Origin: JBQTIU01 sp052387815
GTDB lineage: Bacteria > Pseudomonadota > Alphaproteobacteria > CACIAM-22H2
Reading direction: 5' to 3'
DNA: 64,000 nt
NCBI GenBank assembly: GCA_052387815.1
Contig: JBQTIU010000024.1
Location: 7,578-71,577, forward strand
Shown: in pieces, positions 15,784-24,873 of the stretch
Layout: every line of letters begins with the position of its first letter
How positions within the stretch are numbered: the stretch's first letter is position 1
Notes under the pieces: generated by a model
Database searches by the model: none
What the model saw: the letters and a program-made list of their open reading frames with translations, nothing else
What the model was told of the DNA's origin: nothing
Made by a program: the position numbers and the translations under genes

Positions 15784-17027
15784 CCTCGCCTCGCATCCCC
15801 GGCCGCCGCGGCGGCCGCGCGTTCGAGCACGCGCGCCATGTCGCGCGCCTGGCGCTCGCGGCTGTAGCGCGGCGCGGCGCCAAGTGAAGCGGCGGCGAGC
15901 CGGCGCAGCAGGCCGGGATCGTCCGCGAGCCGGCGCGCCGCTCCGGCCAGCGCGCGCGCGTCTCCGGCCGGGACCCACAGGCCCGCGCCCTCGCCCTCGA
16001 CGATGGCCGCCGCCTCGCCGCGCGGGGACGCCAGCAGCAGCGGAAGGCCCATCGCCATCGCCTCGAACATCTTCGATGGGATGACGTCGGCGAACACCGC
16101 CGAATCCTTGAGATGGACGAGCGCCACGTCGCACAGGCTCCACACACGCGGCATCGTCTCCTTGGGCTGGGGCGGCGCGAACACGACGTTGCGCAAGCCA
16201 CGGCGCACGGCCTCGGCCATGAGCCCGGCGCGTTCGGCCCCCGGCCCGACCAGGAGGAAGCACAAATCCTGGCGCTCGGCGAGACGCGCGGCCGCGACGA
16301 GCAGGTTGGCAAGGCCGTGGGCCATGCCGAGCGTCCCGACATAGCCGACCACGAACTTGCCGGTAAGGCCCCACTCGGCCGCCAGCCCCTGGTCGCGGGG
16401 CCGCGGTGCGTAGCGCGGCAGGTCGACGCCGTTGATCACCACCGCGATCTTGTCCGCCGCGATGCCGCGGCGCACGACGTCGTCCTTGAAGGCGCGGGTG
16501 AGCGCAACCACGCAGGCCGCGCGGCGGTAGAGGAACAGCTCGAGCTTTTCCACGAGCCGCAAGGCCAGGCCCGGCGCGAGCGCGCCGACCGCGGCGATCG
16601 AGGCCGGCCACAGGTCGCCGAGCTCGAAAACGAAGGGCCGGCGGCGGACCGCCGCCAGCCCCCAACCGGCCACCGCGACGAACAACTGCGGCGAGGTCGC
16701 CACCACGATGTCGGGCCGCCGCTCGACCAGCCCGCCCGCGAAACCGGTCGCCATCAGCGACAGGAAGTCGAGGGTGCGCGCGAGGACGCCCTCGTTTGGC
16801 GCCATGAAGGTCTTCATGCGCACGACCCGGATTCCCCCCATGTCCTCGACTTGGCGCCAGCGGTTGCGGTAGCCGGGGAAAATCTTGCCGTCGGGGAAAT
16901 TCGGCGCCGAGGTGATCACGCTGACCTCGTGGCCCCAGCGCACCCAGTAGCAGGCGCGCTCGAACACCCGGCTCGCCGCGGCGTTGGTCTCGGGCGGAAA
17001 GTTCTCGCTCAAGAACAGGATACGCAA
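15780..17027 (-). CDS. Glycosyltransferase family 4, WbuB-like
   Basis: A 415-residue GT-B glycosyltransferase. The N-terminus MRILFLSENFPPETNAAASR and the segment SAPNFPDGKIFPGYRNRW match WbuB/FnlL-type amino-sugar transferases. The C-terminal donor domain has FVVGYVGTLGMAHG and VIPSKMFEAMAMGLPLLLA with the E-x7-E pattern of family 4. In related loci WbuB follows UDP-FucNAc or UDP-QuiNAc synthesis, which fits the dehydratase and reductase genes downstream. It is probably cytoplasmic, on the inner leaflet. The stop overlaps the next gene by 4 bases. On its 5' side the operon is broken by a plus-strand island, so a promoter must lie in 17028-17342. Confidence 0.88.
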   Translation of the reverse strand: MRILFLSENFPPETNAAASRVFERACYWVRWGHEVSVITSAPNFPDGKIFPGYRNRWRQVEDMGGIRVVRMKTFMAPNEGVLARTLDFLSLMATGFAGGLVERRPDIVVATSPQLFVAVAGWGLAAVRRRPFVFELGDLWPASIAAVGALAPGLALRLVEKLELFLYRRAACVVALTRAFKDDVVRRGIAADKIAVVINGVDLPRYAPRPRDQGLAAEWGLTGKFVVGYVGTLGMAHGLANLLVAAARLAERQDLCFLLVGPGAERAGLMAEAVRRGLRNVVFAPPQPKETMPRVWSLCDVALVHLKDSAVFADVIPSKMFEAMAMGLPLLLASPRGEAAAIVEGEGAGLWVPAGDARALAGAARRLADDPGLLRRLAAASLGAAPRYSRERQARDMARVLERAAAAAAGDARRG

Positions 17028-17342
17028 AAGCGGGCCACTGCGACGTGCGGAAGGAACATATTCGCTATCCTCAAGGCATGGATCGAACCGGGGTCTCCGG
17101 GACGCCCTTCAGGTCGATCGCGTATTCCGCGCGGGACGGCATGGCTGAAGCGTGCGGTGAGGACACGAGGCCCACACGCCAACCCGGCGCAGCCGCATCG
17201 TTTGACTGTCCGAGACGCTCCGCCTTCGAACCGCGCGAGATAGCACGCGTTGGTCGAGCCGAGCGATGCGTCCATGGCATTGGCGGATGCGGGTCGCCGA
17301 GTGGTATACACACATGGCGTGCACTGCGTGGGGCGAGTCCGA
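17028..17342. other. Divergent intergenic region, about 315 bp
   Basis: This gap separates the leftward WbuB-like gene from the rightward FkbM gene and should carry promoters for both. No convincing -35/-10 pair, terminator or repeat was recognised. Base composition is less GC-rich than the flanking operon. In-frame upstream starts for the FkbM gene exist at 17274 (ATG) and 17250 (TTG). Confidence 0.4.
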
Positions 17343-18122
17343 ATGCGCAAACGCCCGGGTCCTTCTTCCGAGCCAAGACCGTTCGAAATCTCCGAGCTAA
17401 GCTGGCGCGCTCGCTTTACGTACGTGGCCCATGCGGCAAAGGCGGTTTTCAAATCGTATCACCACGAGATGAGAACAGCCCTTGGCCCTCTTATCGCGTC
17501 CGATGCGGCCGTATTCGACGTCGGCGGCCACGCCGGGCAATTCGCCAAGCTTTTCGCTCGCTTGGCGCCCAAAGGACAAATTTACGTCTTTGAGCCCGGC
17601 GGCTACGCCCTGTCGATCCTGCGCCTCGCCGTCCAGCTCAATCGTCTTAAGAACGTGCATATCGTGCCCATGGGTCTCGGCGATCGACCCGACCGGCTAA
17701 TCCTGAACGTACCGATCAAGTCGTCGGGGAGCTACGGCTTTGGTCTAAGCCACCTCGGCGCCCCGGCCGATAGCCGCCCTCGACGGCGTGAATACATCAC
17801 CGTCACCACGATGGACCGATTCGTATCCGAATGCGGGCTGAGCCGACTGGATCTCATCAAGGCGGACATCGAAGGCTGGGAGTTGCGCATGCTGGTCGGC
17901 GGCGCCGCCACGGTCGATAAACTGAGACCCGCGCTGTTGTTGGAAGTCAACGATACCGCTTTGCGCCGGGCGGGCGACGATGCGGCCTCGCTGTGGCAAT
18001 GGCTCACGACGCGCGACTACGTTCCATTCGCGATCGGCGCGGACGGTTCGCCGAAGCCGGTCGATGCACCCGAGGACGGCGATGTCCTTTGGCTGCCGCG
18101 CGAATGTGTCGGGCGCGGGTGA
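17343..18122 (+). CDS. FkbM-family SAM-dependent methyltransferase (inverted island)
   Basis: A 259-residue methyltransferase of the FkbM type, likely an O-methyltransferase acting on a sugar. The SAM loop is AVFDVGGHAGQFAKLF with the acidic IYVFEPGG strand after it. LSRLDLIKADIEGWELRMLVGG carries the family DxEGxE/W motif, and ALLLEVND comes near the end. The ATG at 17343 is preferred because conserved sequence starts soon after, but 17274 is possible. It is one of only two genes on the plus strand inside the long minus-strand polysaccharide locus, and its codon use looks less GC-biased (many A/T third positions). That suggests a later insertion. A decayed relative follows 16 bases downstream. 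Confidence 0.85.
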   Translation: MRKRPGPSSEPRPFEISELSWRARFTYVAHAAKAVFKSYHHEMRTALGPLIASDAAVFDVGGHAGQFAKLFARLAPKGQIYVFEPGGYALSILRLAVQLNRLKNVHIVPMGLGDRPDRLILNVPIKSSGSYGFGLSHLGAPADSRPRRREYITVTTMDRFVSECGLSRLDLIKADIEGWELRMLVGGAATVDKLRPALLLEVNDTALRRAGDDAASLWQWLTTRDYVPFAIGADGSPKPVDAPEDGDVLWLPRECVGRG

Positions 18123-18137
18123 GGCGCTCGGTTCTCG

Positions 18138-18339
18138 ATGAGCAAAAAAACTCGCAAATTCCTCGCCCGATATCGAAGGAACCCGGTCATTCGCTTGATC
18201 GCGGATCGAGCGGAGAAGATCGTCCTCGCGTACAAAAACCTCGGCTACGATATTCGATCCGAAGCATTTCTTCGACATCGGCGCAACCGACCGCGGTCGC
18301 TGCCAAGAGCGAGCCTGGCCGCGGAGGAGGCGCATCGCG
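18138..18339 (+). pseudogene. 5' fragment of a second FkbM-type methyltransferase
   Basis: The ATG at 18138 opens MSKKTRKFLARYRRNPVIRL and continues IADRAEKIVLAYKNLGYDIR, which matches the usual N-terminal lead of FkbM methyltransferases (basic helix, then AEKIVLAYxNLxYD). After about 40 residues the similarity ends. In another frame just beyond, the bases near 18260-18300 read HFFDIGATDRGRC, reminiscent of the FkbM SAM loop (FDxGA), which suggests a frameshift and deletion. The frame then runs antisense into the O-antigen ligase gene. It is read as a relic of an FkbM gene truncated at the edge of the inverted island. The frameshift reading is less certain than the N-terminal match. Confidence 0.5.
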
Positions 18340-19548
18340 CTATGCCGGCCGGATTCCGCGCAACACCGCCGCCGACAGGCTCGCGGCGATCCACAGCACG
18401 GCGATCCACCAGCTTTGCCAGATTCCATAGGACAGCAGCGCCACGCACGCCATCGACACGGCGGCGGCGCTGGCGGCGGCGAGCACCCAGCGGTCGGGAA
18501 GATGCCGGGGGAGCCGCGCCACCGGCCAGGCGAACAGGAAGGCTCCGAGGAGCGCCGCCGGCAGGCCGAGCTCGACGCGCCACTGGAGGGCCGCGCTGTG
18601 CGGATGCAGCGGCAGAATCTCGCCCTGCCCGTCGGCATCCGCGTGCCCGCCGGGCAGGGCGCGGGCGGCATCGAGGCCCCAGCCGAGCAGCGGCCGCTCG
18701 GCGATGCGATCGCGCGCGAACTCCCAGATCATCACGCGGTGATAGGCGGACGGCGCCGCCGCGCGCAGGAATTCGGTGACGCCCGGCACCGCCCGGATCG
18801 CCCCCGGCGCCAGCGGGGCGAACAGGACGATCGCGGCGACACAAGCCGCGAGCGCCGCCGGGGCGACCCGGGGCCAGGTGGCGGCCGCCGCGCCGACCGC
18901 GAGGCCGAGGACCACGGCCAGGGTCGCGGCATCGCTCTTGAAATTGGCCACCACGGCGAGCACGGCGAGGATCAGGACGGCAGCCGCCAGGCGGCCGAAG
19001 CGGCCGTGCACGGCATAGGCCGCCGGCCACAGCAGGATCGCCGCCACGGTGGCGCCGCGGTTGTAGGCCTGGAGCGGGAACGACGCGGCGTCGGGATGGA
19101 CCAGGTGGTAGATCATCCCTTGGGTCGCGTACTCGAAGACCAGCAGCGCCAAGGCGACGACGAGGCCGGCGGCCAGCGCCTGGCCGACCCCTTGCCGCCG
19201 GTCGCTCGGCATGGTCCGCGCCGCGCCCCACAGCGCCAGCCCGAGGGCGAACAACAGCGCCATCTGTCCCGCCTTATAGAGCGACTTGGCGGGATCGAGC
19301 GACCACAGCGCGCTCAACAGCCCCAGCGCCAGCAGCCCGAAGAGGGCCACGGCGACCGCGCGCGGGGCGCCCGCCGCAAGCGTGCGCGGCGGAACCGCAA
19401 TGAGTGCCGCGAGCGCAGCCAGCGCCAAGAGCACGGTCGCGCCGTTGGGGGCGAGCACGCCGACCGGGGCGGCCAAGAACGCCAGCGCGGTCAGCGCCCC
19501 GGCGACCAGCCCGGGGGCGAGGCAGCGCCTCACCGGGCGCGCACCCAT
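18340..19548 (-). CDS. O-antigen ligase/polymerase-like membrane protein (Wzy_C family)
   Basis: A 402-residue inner-membrane protein with about 10-12 hydrophobic segments. The large periplasmic loop contains RVMIWEFARDRIAERPLLGWGLD and HPHSAALQWRVELGLPAALL; the RxxxW and PHNxxLQ-like arrangement is characteristic of the WaaL/Wzy_C family. Such proteins ligate O-antigen to lipid A core or polymerise repeat units, so this gene marks the cluster as surface-polysaccharide biosynthesis. The ATG at 19548 overlaps the stop of the upstream fusion gene (ATGA). The 3' end abuts the decayed FkbM fragment on the other strand. Confidence 0.87.
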   Translation of the reverse strand: MGARPVRRCLAPGLVAGALTALAFLAAPVGVLAPNGATVLLALAALAALIAVPPRTLAAGAPRAVAVALFGLLALGLLSALWSLDPAKSLYKAGQMALLFALGLALWGAARTMPSDRRQGVGQALAAGLVVALALLVFEYATQGMIYHLVHPDAASFPLQAYNRGATVAAILLWPAAYAVHGRFGRLAAAVLILAVLAVVANFKSDAATLAVVLGLAVGAAAATWPRVAPAALAACVAAIVLFAPLAPGAIRAVPGVTEFLRAAAPSAYHRVMIWEFARDRIAERPLLGWGLDAARALPGGHADADGQGEILPLHPHSAALQWRVELGLPAALLGAFLFAWPVARLPRHLPDRWVLAAASAAAVSMACVALLSYGIWQSWWIAVLWIAASLSAAVLRGIRPA

Positions 19549-21524
19549 CAAGTCATCTCGCCGAGCGCGGATTCGGAGGCGGGCCGCGCGGGTCGGCAAG
19601 ATTCGATCACGTCCGCGAGGCGCCGGGCGGTGTCGACCCACGAGAACAGGCAAGCGCGGGCGAGCGCCTTGGCGGCCAGCGAGCGGCGCAACGCCGGATC
19701 GGTGAGCAGGCGGGTCAGCACTTCCGCGATGTCGGCCGGATCATCGGGGTCGAAGAACAAGGCCGCGTCGCCGGCCACCTCGGGCATGGCCGCGGCCCGC
19801 GAGCTCGCCACCGCGGCGCCGCACGCCATCGCCTCGACCAGCGACAGCCCGAAGCTCTCGACGCTCGAGGGCATGACGAACACCGTGGCGGCGCGGAACA
19901 GCCCAACCAGGGCGTCGGGCGACTGCTCGCCGAGGAACCGCACGTGGGTTCCAAGGCCGAGGGCGTCAACCTGGTTTTGCAACTCGGCGAGATAGTCGCG
20001 GTCGATCGCCCGCCCGGCGATCCAAAGCCTCGCCTCGGGCACGCGCATCGTCACCTCGACGAAGGCCGCGATCAGTCGGTGGTAGTTCTTCTGCACGTAG
20101 ATGTCGCCGACGGCGAGCACGAACGGCGGGTCGGCGGGGCCACCGCCCGGCGTATAGCGGGGATCGACGCCCATCGGGATCACCGCGATGCGGGACCCGA
20201 GCCGGCGGCCGAGGCCCAACGGCAGGGCCCGGCGCATGTATTGGCTGGCGACCACCGCCCGCCGACAGGTGAGCAGCGACAGCGTCGTGGCGAGGACCAG
20301 GGCTCGCCAATACATCCGCTTGGCCTCCCGTCGCTCGATCGCGCCGACGGCGAGCGCGTTGCGGACCACGATCACCGGGCGGGGCGCCAGGATCGGGCCG
20401 TAATTCGCCGGCGACAACGTGACCTCCGCGCCCAGCTTGCGCGCCAGGCGTGGCAAGGCGATCTGCTCCCAAACGAGGCGACCCCAGAACCCGTGCGGGA
20501 GAGCGGTATGGACGCGGATGCGGGAATCAAGCGGACCCAAAGCGTCGCGCTGCTCGGCCAGCAGCACGAGGTCGAGGTCGAGGCGCGGATCGGCGGCGAG
20601 GTGCGGCAGCATGTTGCGCAGGTAAGTGAGCCCCCCGCCGCTGCGCCCGTGGATGCCGTTGACCAGCAATTTGAGCCGCCGCTTGCTCGGGGCGGCGGCG
20701 GGCTTCTCGAACTCGGCCACCAGGTACCAGCCGAAGCGGTGCTTGAGCCAGGCGTCGAGGAAGCCGGGGACGAGCGGCAGGATTTTTTGCTGCTGCTGGG
20801 TGGCGAACAGCCGCACGGGCTTCAATCCGGCCGCCGCGAGGCAGGCGGCCATTTCGTTGCGGGTGAAGTGCCGGTGGTAATAGCCGTCGACGTAGAAGTC
20901 CTGGACCGTCGCCAACCTGTAGCCGGAAAACAGCTTGCCGCGGGCGACCAGCCAGAGGAGGCCCTTGAGGTAATAAACCAGGCTCCGCCGGTGATACACC
21001 ATGAGAAGGCCTCGCGCTCCGGGCTTCAGGACGCGGGCGACCTCGGCGAGCGCGCGCTCGGTGCTCGGCGAATGGTGCAACACCCCCCATGAGAGCACGT
21101 AGTCGAACGCGCAATCGGCCAGGCCCAGGCGCTCGGCGTCGGCGCCCACGACGCGCACATCGAGCCCTTGGGCAAGCGCGTTGCGAGCGGCCAGCCGCAC
21201 ACCCCGATCGGTGAGGTCGGCGGCGGTGACCCGGGCGCCTTCCCGCGCCAGCCGGCAGGCGAGCACGCCGGAGCCGCAGCCGAGATCGAGGACCGCGAGC
21301 CCGCACAGCGCCGCGACGTCGAAGCGCTCGCGCAAGAACGGGCTGGCGGCGAGCAGCGTGCGCTCGATGGACTCGAACTCGGCGCGGGTGCGGGGCAGCC
21401 GGTCCTTCGCCTCCCAGGCGGCATAGGTCATCGGCATCGACTCCCACCACATGCGGTTGCGCGCCTGTGCATCGCCCGTCACCTGCTCGGCGGCGTCGCG
21501 GGTGCGCTGAAAGACGTTCTTCAT
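19548..21524 (-). CDS. Fusion: class I SAM methyltransferase + family 4 glycosyltransferase
   Basis: A 658-residue two-domain protein. Residues 1-275 are a class I methyltransferase (VLDLGCGSGVLACRLA at 78-93, YVLSWGVLHHSPS, RVLKPGARGLLMVYHRR). Residues about 290-640 are a GT-B family 4 glycosyltransferase (GIHGRSGGGLTYLRNML, VASQYMRRALP, PFVLAVGDIYVQKNYHRLI, MPSSVESFGLSLVEAMACG). There is no stop or ribosome binding site at the junction, so this is a real fusion. It may transfer a sugar and methylate it, possibly capping a chain, as methyltransferase-linked capping is known for some O-antigens (WbdD). That role is inference. It overlaps both neighbours by 4 bases or 1 base in the operon. Confidence 0.88.
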   Translation of the reverse strand: MKNVFQRTRDAAEQVTGDAQARNRMWWESMPMTYAAWEAKDRLPRTRAEFESIERTLLAASPFLRERFDVAALCGLAVLDLGCGSGVLACRLAREGARVTAADLTDRGVRLAARNALAQGLDVRVVGADAERLGLADCAFDYVLSWGVLHHSPSTERALAEVARVLKPGARGLLMVYHRRSLVYYLKGLLWLVARGKLFSGYRLATVQDFYVDGYYHRHFTRNEMAACLAAAGLKPVRLFATQQQQKILPLVPGFLDAWLKHRFGWYLVAEFEKPAAAPSKRRLKLLVNGIHGRSGGGLTYLRNMLPHLAADPRLDLDLVLLAEQRDALGPLDSRIRVHTALPHGFWGRLVWEQIALPRLARKLGAEVTLSPANYGPILAPRPVIVVRNALAVGAIERREAKRMYWRALVLATTLSLLTCRRAVVASQYMRRALPLGLGRRLGSRIAVIPMGVDPRYTPGGGPADPPFVLAVGDIYVQKNYHRLIAAFVEVTMRVPEARLWIAGRAIDRDYLAELQNQVDALGLGTHVRFLGEQSPDALVGLFRAATVFVMPSSVESFGLSLVEAMACGAAVASSRAAAMPEVAGDAALFFDPDDPADIAEVLTRLLTDPALRRSLAAKALARACLFSWVDTARRLADVIESCRPARPASESALGEMT

Positions 21525-22831
21525 ACCGTGGCCGCCCGCTTGGCGCGAGCCAACGCCGGACCGGAGGCGATGAGACCCTGATAGTCCGCGGCGATGGTCT
21601 CGATGCGGAATCCCGCCACGAAGTCGGCGGCGGTTGCGGGATCGACCGGCGGCGGATCGAGCACGAAATCGAGGGCCCGCGCCACCGCGGCCGCGGTTGG
21701 TGCGCCGCTCGCCGTCAGTGTCATCGCCGCCGGGTAGCGGGCCAGGAACTCGGCTGCGGTGTCCCCGGGCCCGCTCGCGAGGTTGAGGATCGGCTTGCCG
21801 AGGCTCGCATACTCCACCAGCTTGCTGGGCAACTGGTGCGGCGTCGCGTTGCCGATATTGACCAGCACGTCGGCCTCGCGCATGGCTTGCGCGACCTCCT
21901 CGCGCGAGACGAGGCCGTGGAGATGGAGCCGCCTTCCAACCAGCGGCCGGTAGGGTCGGAACGACTCCGCGGCATCATTGAGGCTGCCGAAGAAATGCAG
22001 GTGGAGGCCGTCGTGACGCCGCGCCAGGGCGTCGAACAGCGCCAGCAGGAAATCGGGCCGCCGCACCCTCCGGTACAGCGTGCCGACATAGACGAGGTGC
22101 CGCCCCGCCGCTCCGAGCCGCAAGCGGGCGGACGCTTGCGGCAGCGACAGCAGCGGCCCGATCACCATGATCCTACCGACGCAAGCGGCGAAGGCCGCCT
22201 CGTAGGCCCGCCGGCAGCCTTCGACGGTGACCGCGACCGCGTCCGCGCGCGCCAGGATCCCGGCTTCGGTGCGGCGGTTGAGCCGGCCGTACAGCACCCG
22301 GTTGTTGAGCGCGATATCGTCCGGCAGGCTGAACGGATCGCCGACATCGGCGAGCCAGCGCAAGGCGGGAAACTTCCGCTTGACGCCGAGCCCGACCAGG
22401 TGGCCGGTGAAGGGATGGGAAACGCTGACCAGCGCCTCGAAGTCGATCGCCTGGGCGAGCCGCCTCGCCGCGCGGAGCGCCGGCCGATACCACAGGCACG
22501 CATAGTCCGGCCACAAGACCTGTTTCAAGGTCGCATCGTAGATCGCCTTGGCCGCCCGGCCGATGAGCGCGCGGGCGGACCCGGGCGGGCTGGCGAGCGC
22601 CTCGCCGTGCGGGCGCCGGCCGATGAGGCCGCGCACGGCCTCGAGCGCGCCGCCGGCGCGGTGGATATGGACGCCGTGGCGGCGCTCGGCGGGCCGGTCG
22701 CCGCTTTTCCAGCCGCTCACGACATGGATCTCGTGCCCGCGCCCGGCCCAGTGCTCGGCGATCGCCGTCCACCGGTAGGCGCGCGGCGCGCGGTCCGGCC
22801 AATAGGCGTAGGTGACGATCAGGACCTTCAT
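21521..22831 (-). CDS. Glycosyltransferase, GT-B (family 4-like)
   Basis: A 436-residue glycosyltransferase. The N-terminal MKVLIVTYAYWPDRAPRAYR opens an acceptor domain; ALRWLADVGDPFSLPDD and ILARADAVAVTVEGCRRAY lie mid-chain. The donor domain has HLVYVGTLYRRVRRPDFLL and LPSKLVEYASLGKPILNLA, the family E-x-G-K-P signature. Which sugar it transfers cannot be told. Both ends overlap neighbours by ATGA (21521-21524 and 22828-22831), so it sits in a tightly coupled segment running from the heparinase-like gene to the ligase-like gene. Confidence 0.86.
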   Translation of the reverse strand: MKVLIVTYAYWPDRAPRAYRWTAIAEHWAGRGHEIHVVSGWKSGDRPAERRHGVHIHRAGGALEAVRGLIGRRPHGEALASPPGSARALIGRAAKAIYDATLKQVLWPDYACLWYRPALRAARRLAQAIDFEALVSVSHPFTGHLVGLGVKRKFPALRWLADVGDPFSLPDDIALNNRVLYGRLNRRTEAGILARADAVAVTVEGCRRAYEAAFAACVGRIMVIGPLLSLPQASARLRLGAAGRHLVYVGTLYRRVRRPDFLLALFDALARRHDGLHLHFFGSLNDAAESFRPYRPLVGRRLHLHGLVSREEVAQAMREADVLVNIGNATPHQLPSKLVEYASLGKPILNLASGPGDTAAEFLARYPAAMTLTASGAPTAAAVARALDFVLDPPPVDPATAADFVAGFRIETIAADYQGLIASGPALARAKRAATV

Positions 22832-24873
22832 CGCTTGAGCAGCACACCGTAGCCGGGCGAGATCGGAAGCGGTGGCTGGAGGCTCGCACTCGTCTCGTCG
22901 CGGCCGGTGCAAACGATCGCGGCGGGCGGTCCGGCATCGGCCTTCTCGGTGCGGTCCTCGATCACGATCGAGGTCTCGCCGACCGCCACCTGCCGCGTGA
23001 TGACCTTGCCGAAGCCGCGATGGCTGCCCAAGAACCCGTCGGGCGCGAAGCGGTGGCAGCACGCCAGCGGGTCGTCGGGCAGCCAGAACAGGCCGCGGTC
23101 AAGCCGCGCCGGCTCGGCCGCGCCCAGCCGCGGCGCGAAATGCGCCTTGACCGAGCGGTAGCGGTTCCGCGCCTCGGGGTCGGGCGTGTAGACATAGGTG
23201 CCGGGGTCGACGATCCAGTCCTCGCCGTCGATCGCCAGCTCGACCGCGAGCTGATCGTTGTGGGCGTGGCCGCCGCGCCCGCGCTGGCCGATCGCCCCGC
23301 AGCGGATGAGCAGGTAGAGCCGGCGCGAGCGATAGAGGTAGAGCCCGAAATCGGGGAAGGCTTGCAGCGCGAGGCCGTCGCGCAGGCTGCCGCCCGGGGC
23401 GACGATCTCGATGCGGGCGAGCAGGTTGGGCGCGGCCGGGGGCGGCGAAAGGTCGAGCCGCGGGACGGCGACGGGCGGCGCCGGCGGCAGCGTGCGACCG
23501 CCGGCGAGCGCGCGCACGACCGCGGTCTCCAGGCGGTCAGGCGCGGCGTCGCCGAACAGCCCCGCTACCGCCGCGACCAGGCTGCGATGGTCGAGGGCGT
23601 CCTCGTCCCAGTAGGTCGTCCCGGGCGCAAGCCCGTTCCAGTTGGCGAGCGTGGCATAGCGCCGCTTTGCCTCGGCGACGCTGATGGCGCGATAGACCGG
23701 GGCGAGCTTGAGGAACCGGCCGCTGTCGTTGTCGCCGATCTGGGGCGAGCGGCCCGACGGCTTGGCGATCGCCTGCGTGAACCGGGCCATGCCGGCGAGG
23801 CGCCGGATGTGGCGCTCCGAAAAGGGTCCGGGCAGGATCGCGGTCGTGTAGACGACCATCTCGGCCGACAGCGCGTGATAGCAGGTCGAAGCCTCGAAAT
23901 TCGAGCCGTCGTCGTTGAACTGGGCCTCGACCTCGGCCGCGAGCTCGCGGGCGGCGAAGTCGCGCCAAGCGTCGGTCTCGGGGCCGGCCGGCAGCCAGTG
24001 GGCGCAAAAGGCCAGGCCGCAAATGTCGGCGAGATAATGGTTGGCGCGCAAGCTGCCGAGGGTCTCCAGATTGGCGGCGATGTGGCGGGCGTGTTCGCGG
24101 ATAGAGCGCGCGAGCACGGCCTCGAAGGCGGCATCGAAGCGCGTGCCCGCGCCCTCCAGGAGCGCGCGCGCGATGAGCCAGTTGACCGCCCGGATCGCCA
24201 CATCCATGGCTGTGCGCCAGTTGCCGCCGAAGCGCGGCGGGTTGGTGGCGATGAAGTCGAGGATCTGGTTGCGGATCTCGCGCGCGTTGGTTCCGGGGGC
24301 GGCGAACCCTGGCTCGCCGGAAGCGGCCAGGCGATAGGCGAGCGCCAGTTGCGGCAGGTGCTGCATGCGCGCGAGTTCCCACGGTACCTTGATGTCGGCG
24401 CCGGGCGCATGCCCGAAGGGCACGTCGAGATACCAGCAATCCTCCCGCCAGCGAGTGCCCGACTTGACATCGAGCTGCCAGTCGATGGGCCGGTAAGCGG
24501 GGTCGTCGATCAGCCGCCAGATGCGTTGCGCCTCGGCGAGGTTGGCGGCGTTGATCCGGCCCTCGAGCCAGGCGGCTGCATCGGCGCCCTCGCGCCCGAC
24601 CTCCACCCAGCCCGAGCCCAGGAGGTCGAAGCGGTGGGCGAGATAATGCGGCGTGACCCCGGCGAGCCAGGTGCGGTGGGGGGCAATCGCCGCGAGGGGC
24701 GGCGCGAGCGGCCGCTCCAAGAGCATGCCGCCGTCTTTGGCATAAGTGGAGCGCGCGCCATCGCGCCGCCGGGCCACGAAGGCGCGGGCGTGGCGCATGG
24801 CAAAGCCCCCGGCCCGGCGCCAGACGGCGCCGGGCGGCAGGCGCCGGGCCTTCTCGAGAGTGGCGCGGATCAC
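22828..24873 (-). CDS. Heparinase II/III-family protein
   Basis: A 681-residue protein with an alpha/alpha-toroid N-terminal half (about 100-380, containing FGGNWRTAMDVAIRAVNWL and RANHYLADICGL) and the heparinase II/III-like beta-sandwich half. The latter carries GGHAHNDQLAVEL followed by DPGTYVYTP, the family catalytic histidine region. No signal peptide is visible, so a cytoplasmic location is possible. In several surface-polysaccharide loci such genes accompany the bi-domain oxidoreductase, as here, and their true role may be other than depolymerisation. The start is the GTG at 24873, which overlaps the previous stop as GTGA; no ATG fits better. Confidence 0.88.
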   Translation of the reverse strand: MIRATLEKARRLPPGAVWRRAGGFAMRHARAFVARRRDGARSTYAKDGGMLLERPLAPPLAAIAPHRTWLAGVTPHYLAHRFDLLGSGWVEVGREGADAAAWLEGRINAANLAEAQRIWRLIDDPAYRPIDWQLDVKSGTRWREDCWYLDVPFGHAPGADIKVPWELARMQHLPQLALAYRLAASGEPGFAAPGTNAREIRNQILDFIATNPPRFGGNWRTAMDVAIRAVNWLIARALLEGAGTRFDAAFEAVLARSIREHARHIAANLETLGSLRANHYLADICGLAFCAHWLPAGPETDAWRDFAARELAAEVEAQFNDDGSNFEASTCYHALSAEMVVYTTAILPGPFSERHIRRLAGMARFTQAIAKPSGRSPQIGDNDSGRFLKLAPVYRAISVAEAKRRYATLANWNGLAPGTTYWDEDALDHRSLVAAVAGLFGDAAPDRLETAVVRALAGGRTLPPAPPVAVPRLDLSPPPAAPNLLARIEIVAPGGSLRDGLALQAFPDFGLYLYRSRRLYLLIRCGAIGQRGRGGHAHNDQLAVELAIDGEDWIVDPGTYVYTPDPEARNRYRSVKAHFAPRLGAAEPARLDRGLFWLPDDPLACCHRFAPDGFLGSHRGFGKVITRQVAVGETSIVIEDRTEKADAGPPAAIVCTGRDETSASLQPPLPISPGYGVLLKR

